From NCBI RefSeq assembly GCF_964340395.1, contig NC_135568.1, forward strand, positions 3,398,501-3,462,500: a stretch of DNA of 64,000 nt. The letters are read 5' to 3'. Below are positions 26,201 to 35,006 of this stretch, piece by piece (position 1 is the first letter of the stretch; every line of letters begins with the position of its first letter). The translations under genes were made by a program, and so were the position numbers. The DNA comes from Glandiceps talaboti (lineage: Eukaryota; Hemichordata; Enteropneusta; Spengelidae). The notes below the pieces were generated by a model. It ran no database searches. It was not told the origin of the DNA and saw only the letters and a list, made by a program, of their open reading frames with translations.

Positions 26201-27249
26201 ACATCTAACTGAAAGCCATACACAGTGTTTGTAAATACTAATACATGATCTGTTTGTTATATCCACATTACAGGCCCTCAAGATGTTAAAAGACATCTAA
26301 CTGAAAGCTATACACAGTGTTTGTAAAGACTAATACGTAATCTGTTTGTTATATCCACATTACAGGCCCTCAAGATGTTAAAGACGTCTGACTTAAAGCC
26401 ATACATAGTGTTTGTAAAACCACCATCTCTAGAAAGACTAAGAATGACCAGACTTCTAGCAAATGCCAAATCAACGTTAGATGCAACTCAAACTAGAACA
26501 TTTACTGTAAGTATCTCCTTGTTGAAGTCTTTGTTTTCTCTAACACCACTTTTTACCGGAACATCAGTTTCAGAATATGCCATATTCTGTAATCTGGTTA
26601 CCCTTGTTTTAGAGTAGCTGCTAGATAATCAATTGTACTAACTTTAACAGTGACCAGAGGTCACATAGCATCAAAGGAGCTGTCAAGAGTGAGCTGCACC
26701 ATCCTCAGCTTTGGTTTTTGCCAACCTTCAGAGTGCAGATCTGGGTCTTCCTGCAAGACTACCTTGCAGCTATACAGATCTGGGTCTTCCTGCAAGACTA
26801 TCTTGCAGCTATACAGATCTAGGTCTTCCTGTGAGACTGCCTTGCAGCTATTTTCAAGAGCAACACTGCATGATAGCAGCCCAGATAGGGAAAGTGACAG
26901 CAAACAATTTGCTTGTAGATGCCAATTACACAACAGTGCATAAAGCTGTCAACAACCTTTCTCAGTATTGACTTGATACGTTGGTGATTTTTCTAGTTTT
27001 CAGAGACTTGTATTAAGAATAACTTTTGTGCCAGTTTTCTCATCTATTGTCATTGCTTATCTTATCACACAGGATGAAGAACTTCAGGAGATGTTGATGA
27101 CATCACAAAGGATAGAGTCAACCTACAGTCACTATTTTGACTATACCCTAATAAATGATGATTTACAAGTAGCGTATAGTGAATTACGTGTTATAGCATA
27201 TAAGATAGAAAATGAAGCACAGTGGGTACCACTATACTGGGTGAGATAG
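9525..27249 (+). CDS. MPP7: MAGUK p55 family scaffold, MPP3/MPP7 type (14 coding exons)
   Basis: Membrane-associated guanylate kinase scaffold. In the family it joins polarity and junction proteins (Crumbs/LIN7/DLG partners) under the plasma membrane. Coding exons: 9525-9585, 14494-14612, 18633-18710, 19222-19302, 20038-20166, 20452-20619, 21353-21427, 21687-21936, 22544-22639, 23784-23927, 24587-24667, 25348-25550, 26366-26506, 27073-27249. All junctions are GT-AG, phases agree, and the sum is 600 residues (human MPP7 is about 576). The start MPAL matches human MPP7, and an in-frame TGA lies 78 nt upstream. Domains: tandem L27 ~21-115; PDZ ~143-226 ([28 protein letters not shown]); SH3 ~240-310 ([33 protein letters not shown]); basic hook 321-352; GUK ~393-595 ([40 protein letters not shown]), ending QWVPLYWVR. 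As usual for MAGUKs, the GUK P-loop is degenerate. MPP3 and MPP7 share this plan; MPP7 fits best. Confidence 0.93.
11119..11474. mobile_element. MITE-like element with TTAA ends (copy 1)
   Basis: The ends are TTAAGGTAGAA (from 11119) and its inverse TTCTACCTTAA (to 11474). This gives a short terminal inverted repeat of GGTAGAA next to a TTAA on each side. Inside lies gacggccatattggattc, also found inverted at about 30970-30986 in a related copy. No coding capacity. TTAA target duplication suggests a piggyBac-like source, but the inverted repeat does not start with the usual CCC, so the superfamily is uncertain. Confidence 0.65.
12129..12235. repeat. Compound tetranucleotide microsatellite
   Basis: (GGTT)n runs into (GGGT)n and then (GATT)n, all within intron 1 of the MPP7-type gene. 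Confidence 0.97.
13464..13880. repeat. (CTGT)n/(ATGT)n tetranucleotide array
   Basis: About 420 bp of ctgt and atgt units, with recurring longer phrases such as ccgtttgtgtggctgtttgt at three places, which shows internal higher-order duplication. Long cysteine/valine/leucine open frames in all three plus frames are by-products of the repeat. Confidence 0.97.
14592..14830. repeat. Tandem copies of exon 2 donor edge (3 copies, ~100 bp)
   Basis: The exon 2 end and donor (cattactgaag|gtgagt) plus ~85 bp of intron (agacctttctaatgta, gccctctggtggtgtcag) repeats at 14694-14793. That copy has an intact decoy donor at 14710. A third partial copy at 14794-14830 (agacatccagtattactgaag) has lost the GT. 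Confidence 0.9.
15367..15495 (-). repeat. Two units of the 75-bp minisatellite family, inverted
   Basis: On the minus strand these read as the unit of the array at 40964-41290 (accctggtaaaaatggcagg, ggggaacctgagtagatttt, tacttgcttaccg). Confidence 0.8.
16530..16714. repeat. Hairpin-forming inverted repeat inside the ~230-bp array
   Basis: Arms 16530-16570 and 16674-16714 are 41 nt each with one mismatch, around a loop of ~103 nt. The arms start cacatctctcaaaatcagac and end gattttgagagatgtg. Confidence 0.9.
17347..17430 (+). repeat. Single unit of the ~48-bp repeat family
   Basis: Contains ccggatgccaac, gtgtaaatcgtaacaatac and aggaactagacta. It is a probable founder-like unit just upstream of the tandem array at 17750. 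Confidence 0.75.
17750..18090 (+). repeat. Tandem array, 45-54 bp unit, 7 copies
   Basis: The word aactagact recurs at about 17791, 17839, 17887, 17941, 17986, 18032 and 18077. The unit is gtgagtggaggtgtaaatc, then gtaacgatactgtatagg, then aactagact. Homogeneity is high, so the array is young. Confidence 0.95.
18735..18842. repeat. (GTGCA/GTACA)n microsatellite
   Basis: A pentanucleotide array starting ~25 bp after the donor at 18711 of MPP7-type exon 3. Confidence 0.9.
20259..20382. repeat. 40-bp tandem repeat, 3 copies
   Basis: Three near-identical units containing acaaccagtgacaggcaagc and ttacaaatggaactcatt, in an intron of the MPP7-type gene. Confidence 0.95.
20790..20950. mobile_element. 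Short insertion flanked by a 13-bp direct repeat
   Basis: gaagcacaccact occurs at 20790-20802 and again at 20938-20950, flanking a 135-bp segment (20803-20937). That segment starts gttaagggaccggtcag, contains a run of 22 G (about 20838-20859) and ends with gctgaccccgcactgta. A 13-bp exact direct repeat is the size of a target-site duplication left by LINE-driven insertion. The family is unknown. Confidence 0.55.
23119..23219. repeat. G run and (GA)n microsatellite
   Basis: Ten G followed by about 45 GA units in an intron of the MPP7-type gene. Confidence 0.97.
24493..24600. repeat. Triplicated acceptor edge of MPP7-type exon 11 (~46 bp unit)
   Basis: gttcaccaggtgtt of the exon start (24587) is preceded by copies at 24493 and 24541, each followed by cataattataat…. 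The copy at 24541 keeps a usable-looking acceptor (aatattatag|gttcacc). Splicing there would read into an in-frame stop before the true exon. Confidence 0.85.
24643..24722. repeat. Duplicated 3' end of MPP7-type exon 11
   Basis: The exon end ccaaatcacttcaaagcaac…atacctc|gtaag recurs 52 bp downstream as ccaaatcatttcaaagcaac…atacctcaaatt. The copy has lost the donor GT. Confidence 0.85.
24915..25272 (+). mobile_element. tRNA-derived SINE, copy 1
   Basis: A tRNA-like head with an A-box-like segment (gattagcgtgaccgg) and a clear B box (ggttcgagccc). The body follows (tttctgagtggctaaagt, cttgggcaagattt, ggacctggtaggat), then a 3' tail of ttgtaaagcgctttgagc, ggaaagcgctatataagaac and cattatta. The tail is partly repeated at 25281-25330. 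A related copy lies at 46591-46919 and a fragment at 7617-7790. Confidence 0.85.
25505..25815. repeat. Donor edge of MPP7-type exon 12, 4 tandem copies
   Basis: The block gatgtagtcaatgctggtaa…gtacatccccag|gtgagt plus intron (catcatgggta) is repeated. GT donors lie at 25551 (true), 25633, 25713 and 25799, spacing 80-86 bp. All four keep a strong cag|gtgagt donor. Reading past the true donor meets an in-frame stop before the second donor can be used. Confidence 0.95.
26165..26400. repeat. Acceptor edge of MPP7-type exon 13, 3 tandem copies
   Basis: ctgtttgttatatccacatt|acag|gccctcaagatgtta recurs with the exon start at 26183, 26274 and 26366 (true), period 91-92 bp. The two upstream pseudo-exon starts carry an in-frame TGA (after codons for ALKMLKTSN in the first). 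The copy at 26274 has an intact cag acceptor; the first has aag. Confidence 0.95.
26736..26850. repeat. 45-bp tandem repeat, 3 copies
   Basis: Units read cagatctgggtcttcctgca, then agactaccttgcagctata. Each has a small inner palindrome (ctgcaag…cttgcag). Being a multiple of 3, it leaves frames open on both strands, but nothing else supports coding. Confidence 0.95.
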
Positions 27250-27700
27250 TACATAGTGATTTATGCATCTTAACGTATGAAATAGAACATGAGTGTCACT
27301 TTACTGGGTGAGGTAGTAGTGAGTTATGTACCACAGTGTACAAAATAGAACGAGTGTAAGGGGTTACTGCTACACTGGTGAGATAGCATGGCATAGTATA
27401 TAGCGAATAACATGTCAGAACTTAGAGAATAGAAGAGAGTGCACTGGGTATCAGCATGATAGCGTAGTGTATAGTTAATAATGTCATAGCGTACAGAATA
27501 GAACAAAGAGCTCCTAGGGTATCACTAAACTGGGTGAGATAGTTGAAGTGCAAAGTGAATTGCGTGTCATAACTTATGAAAACGAAATGAAAGTGCAGTG
27601 GGTACCGATATACTAAAGCAAGGTAGCAATTATGCATACAGTAGAACATGACACACAAATAATATCACTATACCATGTACTGGGTTAGATAACATAGCAT
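27170..27700. repeat. Decayed tandem copies of the last MPP7-type coding exon in its 3' UTR
   Basis: The terminal ~85 bp of the gene (agtgaattacgtgttatagc…cagtgggtaccactatactgg, gtgagatag) is followed by about six increasingly altered copies. One at about 27557-27615 still reads SELRV…QWVPIY. Others keep ctgggtgagatag-like ends. Confidence 0.85.
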
Positions 27701-28577
27701 AGCACATTGAAATCTCTGCCAAGGAATATAAAACATGAAGAGTTAGTACCAGGATGTACCACTCTACTAGGTAAGATACCATATCCTGCATTGTCATAGT
27801 ATAAAAAAATCAACCATTAACTTAAGTTTAGTGGGTACCACTGTACTGGGATGGTATATAACAGAATGTCAACTAAGTCCAAATCTAGATATGTGATTGA
27901 CTGCTTTTTCCTCATCTATCTCTTAACACAGTCAAGTCTGTATTTTTTAGAAGATGTGACTTTTTTCTTAATATGTAAAGATCTGGTGATGACTTTTCTG
28001 TATACAAGGTCTGTCATGGTTATGGTAATGCATTATTGTAGAACCCATCAGCAGAATTTTCTTAACACTTCGAAAGTTTCAAAACGTCAAAAAGTGACTA
28101 ATTTTTTCTTGTACCAAGTGTAAGTTTTACTATCACTCTGTAGATATGTATACTTAGATTTAACCAAATATATGATTGTCTACTCCATTCCATGTTTTAA
28201 AAATGTCATTTTTTTAATGAAGATAAAGACAGGGTATGTGTACAAAGTGTTTTTCGTGTTTAATACAAATTCAAGTGCCATTTGAAGATTAATTTTTTTA
28301 CATTTTTTTCGTCCACAAAAGTATGATTTTCATATTTTGTATAATTACGTTCACTTCCTCTGTGTGTGTGATGTCATTATCTGGTAATATGTCCTTGTAT
28401 AAGTGAGTCCTATAAATTGTTTTACTGCAGTGGCAATAGAGGTTTCAGCTTACTACGACAGACACAAACTAAAACTGTTGTTGTTCAATGTGGTAGATTA
28501 CACAAGTGGATGATTGTGATGCCTCTGTTGAGTGGGTGTAATCACCTTGTAATCAAGATTGTGTGTGTGGCCACTTG

Positions 28578-28583
28578 AATAAA
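28578..28583 (+). terminator. Candidate poly(A) signal of the MPP7-type gene
   Basis: AATAAA about 1.3 kb after the stop codon at 27249. It is the first canonical signal I noticed downstream. Nothing else confirms use. Confidence 0.3.
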
Positions 28584-28921
28584 ACTCCACTGAGAGTACA
28601 ATTCAATAGGTGATCAGGACTCAAAGTTAATAATAGTTCAATGTCCCCAGACTACCACTTTTTGTCACGGGGCCACCACAATGTACAGCTGATAGCCCAC
28701 GCAGACTATCACTGATTTTGTGATGATGTAGAAGGAAGATTTACAGAGATGAAAGTATTTTGACATTTTTTCTCTGTTTTCAGATTACTGATCATCATAC
28801 ATTTTCAGAAAGTGGTAGTCCACAGGGACTATGAAAGGATAAAGTTTATTTCGTGCCCTCCTGATATAAATATGACCCATCAAAAGTTTTAGTTTGTGCT
28901 TATCTTAGAAAACCAAAACCT

Positions 28922-29175
28922 CAATAGGGAACTTGCAAACCTGCCATGTTGAATGTTGTATCATGGGAAATGTGATAATAAATACTAATGAATTGGTATA
29001 GTAAACAATACTGTTACATTGTTTGCAACCACGATTGATCAATTTATAGTTAACCTGACCATTGTGGGAGGTTTATTTTATCGGTAGCTCCAGATTAGGT
29101 ATTATGATAACCACAGATAATCCCATAGTCCTTTGTGTCTGAGCATGCTCAGTCTGGATTGCAAGTTCCCTATTG
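28922..29175. mobile_element. MITE-like element with 17-bp perfect terminal inverted repeats
   Basis: caatagggaacttgcaa (28922-28938) and its exact inverse ttgcaagttccctattg (29159-29175) bound 254 bp of non-coding DNA. CCT flanks both sides (28919-28921 and 29176-29178), a possible 3-bp target duplication. A 3-bp duplication is known for Harbinger and CACTA families, but the ends alone do not assign it. Confidence 0.75.
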
Positions 29176-29439
29176 CCTCTGTCATATCTTCAAATTTGAC
29201 AACTTGTTACTGTAATAAATTTAGAATTTCTACAGAAGGAATAAATGTATGCATTGGTCGTAGAGACTTGATACATTATAACACATGTACAGATGATACC
29301 TCATTTTGTATTCATTTATGTAAATCTAAAGACAAGCTTGGATCATATCATTGTCTTATCTGTGCATGCCAAATCTTGAAATTCAATAATAATTGTCATA
29401 TTGAACTTGATGAAGTTTATTAGTTAACTGCTTATTGTG

Positions 29440-29775
29440 ATGTCATCGCAGTGTCACCACACAAATTGATGATGTCAGTGTTTTTGCCACAATCTGATAT
29501 CGTGTTGTCACACAAATCACGATCTGAAATCTTATGTCGTTATATTGTCCCACAAACTGATGTCACTGTTTTTGCCACAATCTGATATCATCGTGTTGTC
29601 ACACAGACTGATGATGTCACTGTGTTGTTGCCACACAAACTGATGATGTCACTGTGTTGTCACACAATATGATGCCATTATATTGTCACACAGACTGATG
29701 ATGTCACTGTGTTGTTGCCATACAAACTGATGATGTCTTGCATTGTTGAGGCACAAAATGATGTCATTGCACTGT
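29440..29775. repeat. Degenerate tandem repeat, ~30-50 bp unit
   Basis: Words cacacaaactgatgatgtca and ctgtgttgttgccacac recur about eight times between 29455 and 29745, with variable spacing. Confidence 0.8.
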
Positions 29776-29864
29776 AACTGCAGAGAGTGATACTAAATTT
29801 TAATGTCTTTTCTACAAAATTAGGTGGCTGTATATAAAGTGCTAGTCATTACTTTATCTATACT

Positions 29865-30010
29865 GGGCAGTCATTACTTTATGTAAATTAGAAAAACCTT
29901 ACTTTATGTAGATTATGCATATATTTATGCAGAGTAGGCAGGCATTAGTTTATGTAAATTAGGCAAAGCTTACTTTATGTAAACTAGGTAGATATTTATG
30001 CAAAGTAAAC
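29865..30010. repeat. ~75-bp tandem repeat, 2 copies
   Basis: Two units containing ttactttatgtaaattagg and gatatttatgcaaagtaggc-like words. Confidence 0.7.
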
Positions 30011-30804
30011 ATCCATTATTCTAATAAGTGAAGTAGAGTACATTCATATTGTCTTTACATTTGAGAAGGATCTCAACCAGTACCTTTATAGTCAGCTGGG
30101 ATTTTGCTGATATTTTCAAGAAAAACCCTGATTCAGATTGGTATATATTTTCATCCATATTGCATTTTTTTTTAAGTTATTCCTTTTTACCAGAAATATG
30201 TGATTATATTTCACACTCATAAAACTACATTTAGGAGAAAAGTGAAACAAGTAGAAAATAAAACATTCTATCAAGATAAATGATATATGGTACTAGTATG
30301 CTAAAATATTTGGCTGGCATATTTCACCAAATTTTGTTCTAAAAAATATAGGCAAACACGTTTTTTTTTCAACCAAACTGCCACTATGCTCAGGAACAGA
30401 GTTAGTGCTACTGTGACAGTTCTCTAGATTGTTAAAACATAAAGATGAATCTCATTGGCCATGACAACCCACCTGATATACTTTTATTTTTAAGAGCCAA
30501 CTCATGATTTGTGGACACAAAGCTGCATTGTGAGTGTTTAGTTCTGTCGGCCAATAGGAATGGTTGTATTAGCATTTCTAGGTACTTGTAGACATGAAAC
30601 ACTAATGGCAATGCAATATAGTTAATGTTAATATGCAAGAAGATATTTATTCATTTTTTTTTGTATGTATTTATGACAACTTTCAGTGATAGAATGCATG
30701 TGTATCACAGTTTTCCTGTTTTTTAGTATTTTAGTAGCAGAAATTTTTAGTAACAGGATGGAAACACTTGTATTACTAGCATAAATGTTATGTTTATTAC
30801 AACA

Positions 30805-31070
30805 TTAAGGTTGTATGTGCATCAAAAATAAAAATCCTAAACTTATACTATTATTTTGTTCAAGAAAACACAAACCCATTTTCAGTTAAAATAAAGAAAA
30901 ATATTTGGGGTTTGTGTTACAAATTTTTGAAATATAGGTCAAAATGATATCACAATTAATTCATTTTAGAATCCAATATGGCCACCGAATACTGTGATAA
31001 CTCTTTTGGAAAATAAAATATTGTCAGTTTCTTGGTGAACCCCAAATTGTTTTAATTATTTGAAAGATCA
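30805..31070. mobile_element. Diverged inverted copy of the 11.1-kb TTAA element
   Basis: Contains tgatatcacaattaattcat and ttttagaatccaatatggcc, matching 11308-11370 in reverse orientation. One end reads attaagg. The other end is not clear. Confidence 0.5.
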
Positions 31071-32069
31071 GGAACAAGTGTTCATATGGCAAAGTTTTGA
31101 GAATTTTTTTAGAATTTGATTTTGGAAATCAGTCCCTGATGTGTGTTCTGCCTTCAAATTTACAAGAACTTTTTTATAGTATGTTGTGTCACATATGAGG
31201 TCATGTTGGTCATTTAGCACACTATTATATATCCCATAATAGTTGTCAGTGTTTAAAGTTCTGTCAAGTGCTACAAACATGTAGCATTTGTTTTCAAAAC
31301 ATGGATGCTCACTAATCAGTTGAGCCGATCACCATACAAGGAATTAATCATGAATATTCATATATGCAAAATAGCATGACTATATATGGCAATCTTGTAG
31401 ACTGCTAATGTGAACATATACATGTGAATACCTAACTTTATAAGACCAACAGCTCTTTTGTTAGTAGCCTATAGCATGAACACTTTATCATTCAAACACT
31501 CACTAAATTGAACAAGTATATGTGAACATCCCAGAACTTTGTGTGAACACCATATAGTGTGAACACTTTTTTGTAACCACGTAGTAATCTGAACAAGTAT
31601 ATATGAACACTCTACTTTGTGTGAACTAAATATGAATAACTCACGACTGTTAATAACCATAAATATAAAGTTATTTAAAAAAGACAAAAAAAACACCGAC
31701 AAATTCTTAACCCCAAATGTTTTTTTTTTTCTCACTGTTCAATTGAATTTTGTTGCCAGCAAGGTTAAAGTCATTGTCCTTGTCTTTTTAAATGGAATGA
31801 AACAAGTTTTGTCACTTTATGTTTTAATTGTTTATCTTGATTTGAATTTATGTAAGTTAAAATGTAAAAACTCTGCAATGTAAAGAAAACTTAGTAGAGA
31901 TTTAATCTAGCAACAAACACACAAACAATATTGTCACCATGCCAACCATAACCAATACTTTATTTTTAACATGTTATAAGTTTTCTTGTGAATGTTGTAA
32001 TGTAAAAGTGCTGACTTTGTTATTTGTATTGTTATTTCATTTCTATTTCATGGTATTATATTTTCTCAA

Positions 32070-32146
32070 AACAGTAAATAAAGATTCTTGATTACAGACA
32101 TGAATGTGTGGCTGTCTACTTTTGACAATAAGAGGGGCATAAAGAG

Positions 32147-32240
<94 letters not shown>

Positions 32241-32600
32241 GGGGAGGGAGAGAGAGCAAGATAAGGAAAAGGGGAGGGGATATTTCACAAAACAGTAAAT
32301 ATGGATTCTTGATAGACATGAATGTGTGGTTGCATTTTGCCGGGGGGGGGGGGGGGGGGGGGACATACAGAAAAGAGGATCAGGAAGAGGAGTGCAAGGA
32401 CAAATGGTGTGTTGCATACTTGGCAAAATGGCAAGAGAGAGGATGGTAGGGAAGGGGGGGGGGGTATTTCTACTGGTAATAACAGTAAATAAAGACATAC
32501 TTTCAGACATAAATGTAGTGTTGCAATATCTGCCAATAACAGGGATCTAAAGTGAAAGATGGTGAGAGAGCAAGGCAAGGGAGGGGGGGGGTGAATTTGA
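32070..32600. repeat. Three diverged ~190-bp tandem units with purine tracts
   Basis: Each unit begins aacagtaaataaagattc-like, continues cagacatgaatgtgtgg, and ends in a purine-rich tract: (GA)n at 32149-32257, a 22-G run at 32341-32362, and ggaagggggggggg at 32449-32464. Lies just downstream of the TRIM-A stop. Confidence 0.75.
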
Positions 32601-32963
32601 CAATAAAATAGGTGAACAATACATTGAGCTGTGCATTTTGGCACATACAAAATTGCCCCATAAAAACAAAAGAAATATGTGGCAATCCTTAGGGGGCGCC
32701 ATCACATTGAAATTGCAATGCATACCATGTAATTTCCAGCGAGGAAGAAAAAGCACACCACAACTGATGAAGAAAGATACAACGGCAATTTAATGTCACA
32801 AACAGTAATCAAAATCTCAAGACAACATGTCACAAATTTTTCTCTCATAAAACATACAAACAAGAAGAAAATGCAATATTTAGTATCACATTCTCACAGT
32901 AAACATGATTTACAATAACATAACAGTCACCGAGGTTTGACCGTAGCTAGCTATATTTACATA

Positions 32964-35006
32964 TTACTGTGCAAATACTTTGATAAAGCCAGTTTTGTCT
33001 TCAGATGCCACAATTTTACAAGGTATATCATCTGTTACACAAATACCCATAGGATGTCTCAGGTTGTCTTGGTCATTATCAATACGATATAGGAAATTTC
33101 CACAATTATCATATTTCATTATGTTATTCCCCCGATGATTACACACATATATATTTCCATCTAAATCTGTCGCTACACCCATTGGGTGTCCATATTTACC
33201 CCGTATATTTGGATCAGAACAAAATGAAAACAGAAAATCCCCATTTTCATTGTAAACATGAATACGATGATTCTTTCCATCCGGTATTACGACATTACCT
33301 GTTTTGTAATCTATACATACAAACATAGGGTTATAGAGTTGACCTTCCCAACAACCCTGACCACCGAAGGATTTTATGAATTTCCCATCTACTTTATAAA
33401 TATGCACACAGCGTAACTCTAAATCTATGACATAAGCCTTGCCGTTGCCACTATTAACAGCAATACCTGTGGGTCCCCTGAGATCTCCTTGATCAAAGTA
33501 CCTGATAAGTTTACCATTCTCATCACATACAAAGACTTGTCGATTTTTACCATCAGTGACGAAGATGTGACCTTCCTGAGTACATGCAACAGACACAGGA
33601 GCAACAGGTTTACTAAACCCAGAAAACTGAATAACTCCCGGTTGCTCTCCCTTTAATGTGAAACTTTGTAATCTCTGGTTACTTGAGTCACACACCAGGA
33701 CATCACCCTTTGAGGTCATTGATATCCCACCTAGGTACTCATTAGATTCTCCAACTTTTGCTTCCTTCCAGCCAAATTGACACAACAATCCTTTATGTGG
33801 CGTAACTTTGGGCCGTACTGGTTGACAGTCTGCCTTTTGTTGTCCTGGAACTAAGAGGTCACCTTTCGTTCGGGTAATTGTCTTAATAACTCCCAGGCGT
33901 TTAAAGTTGACCATGTCATCATTCGGTTTAAAATCAAAAGAGAAACAATTGGACTGTGGGCATGTAGTTTGGATCATCATCAGTTCATGCATCTGGAATG
34001 CCATTCCTTGCTGTGCTGTCATCAGTTGTGCTGCATTTCCAAAGTGCATTAGATTCACAGCCAATTCTCTGGCATTAATCAGATCATTTTTAGCATTGTC
34101 TAGTTCTTTGGTCTGTGCCTGTAGAGTTGTCTTTCTATTATCATATTCATCTTTCAGCTCTTTCAACAACTTTCTTCCACTCTCTTTTATTCTTCGAGTC
34201 ATTTCTTTCACAAAGTTTGTTATTTTCTTCTCTTCGTTCGCAAAAGACTCACTAAGTGACTCTGACCTTTGTTGTACAGCAATCTTCCCAGCGATGGCAC
34301 CATCTTCTTTCATCCTCATCTTCTCAACCATCTTTACTAGATATTTTTTGTAGTCGTCAGCGGCGTCTGACATAGATCTGACCTTGTGTTTTGGTTTGGA
34401 ATGATCAACAACTGTACACTCAGAACAGATCGGAAGTTCACAGCTATCACAATAAAATTTCAACGGGACATCTGGGTGACGAGTGCAATAGATTGGTGGT
34501 TGTACCGACGCTGGATTTTTTGACTTTGCATCCTTGTACGTTACAAGTGACATGACAGTGTGTGACTTCGTCGATCTTACTCGTTTGTGACCCCGTGAAC
34601 AGGCGTCACATAATTGCATATCACAATCAACGCAGTGATTTTTTGGCGATTCGCCGTCACAAGCTCCGCATTTATTCACTGTAGTGGGTGTTCGTCGTGA
34701 AGCTCCACTATGTCGGACATTCGCTGATACTTGATCCCTACTACTGAAACGTTCAACCAGTTGATTTAGAAAGAAAAAGGTCGAAAAACCTGACACACCT
34801 TTCGGAGGGACCCTCTGGTTGCGTGAACACAGAGGGCATTTGATCGTGGATTTGCAACTTCTCCTGAATAACTGGTCAAGGCAATGCTCACAAAAGCTGT
34901 GAAGACACGGCAGAAGTTTCGCATTCCTGTACGGCTCAGTACAAATAGCACAGAGAAGAAAATTCTCGTTGATTTCTTCCAAGAACTTTGACGCAGCGTC
35001 AGCCAT
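32964..35006 (-). CDS. TRIM-NHL E3 ubiquitin ligase, paralogue A (intronless)
   Basis: 680 residues in one uninterrupted frame, ATG at 35006. RING-type C3HC4 at C19-C22-C34-H36-C39-C42-C57-C60. A first B-box-like zinc module (CGACDG…CVDCDMQLCDAC) lies near 112-140 and B-box 2 (YCTRHPDVPLKFYCDSC…HSKPKH) near 172-206. A coiled coil rich in K/E follows at ~215-320. Six NHL-type beta-propeller repeats run from ~410 to the end (GISMTSKGDVLVCDSSNQR, GIAVNSGNGKAYVID, GVATDLDGNIYVCN). Such proteins ubiquitinate bound targets; the NHL propeller binds RNA or protein. No filamin domain separates the coiled coil from NHL, unlike TRIM2, TRIM3 and TRIM71, so it is closer in plan to TRIM56-like and other invertebrate TRIM-NHL proteins. 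It lies tandem with paralogue B and convergent with the MPP7-type gene. Confidence 0.93.
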   Translation of the reverse strand: MADAASKFLEEINENFLLCAICTEPYRNAKLLPCLHSFCEHCLDQLFRRSCKSTIKCPLCSRNQRVPPKGVSGFSTFFFLNQLVERFSSRDQVSANVRHSGASRRTPTTVNKCGACDGESPKNHCVDCDMQLCDACSRGHKRVRSTKSHTVMSLVTYKDAKSKNPASVQPPIYCTRHPDVPLKFYCDSCELPICSECTVVDHSKPKHKVRSMSDAADDYKKYLVKMVEKMRMKEDGAIAGKIAVQQRSESLSESFANEEKKITNFVKEMTRRIKESGRKLLKELKDEYDNRKTTLQAQTKELDNAKNDLINARELAVNLMHFGNAAQLMTAQQGMAFQMHELMMIQTTCPQSNCFSFDFKPNDDMVNFKRLGVIKTITRTKGDLLVPGQQKADCQPVRPKVTPHKGLLCQFGWKEAKVGESNEYLGGISMTSKGDVLVCDSSNQRLQSFTLKGEQPGVIQFSGFSKPVAPVSVACTQEGHIFVTDGKNRQVFVCDENGKLIRYFDQGDLRGPTGIAVNSGNGKAYVIDLELRCVHIYKVDGKFIKSFGGQGCWEGQLYNPMFVCIDYKTGNVVIPDGKNHRIHVYNENGDFLFSFCSDPNIRGKYGHPMGVATDLDGNIYVCNHRGNNIMKYDNCGNFLYRIDNDQDNLRHPMGICVTDDIPCKIVASEDKTGFIKVFAQ

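Noticed and set aside
26650-26971. Overlapping frames on both strands
   Set aside because: The 45-bp repeat is a multiple of three, so it keeps several frames open. No splice sites fit.
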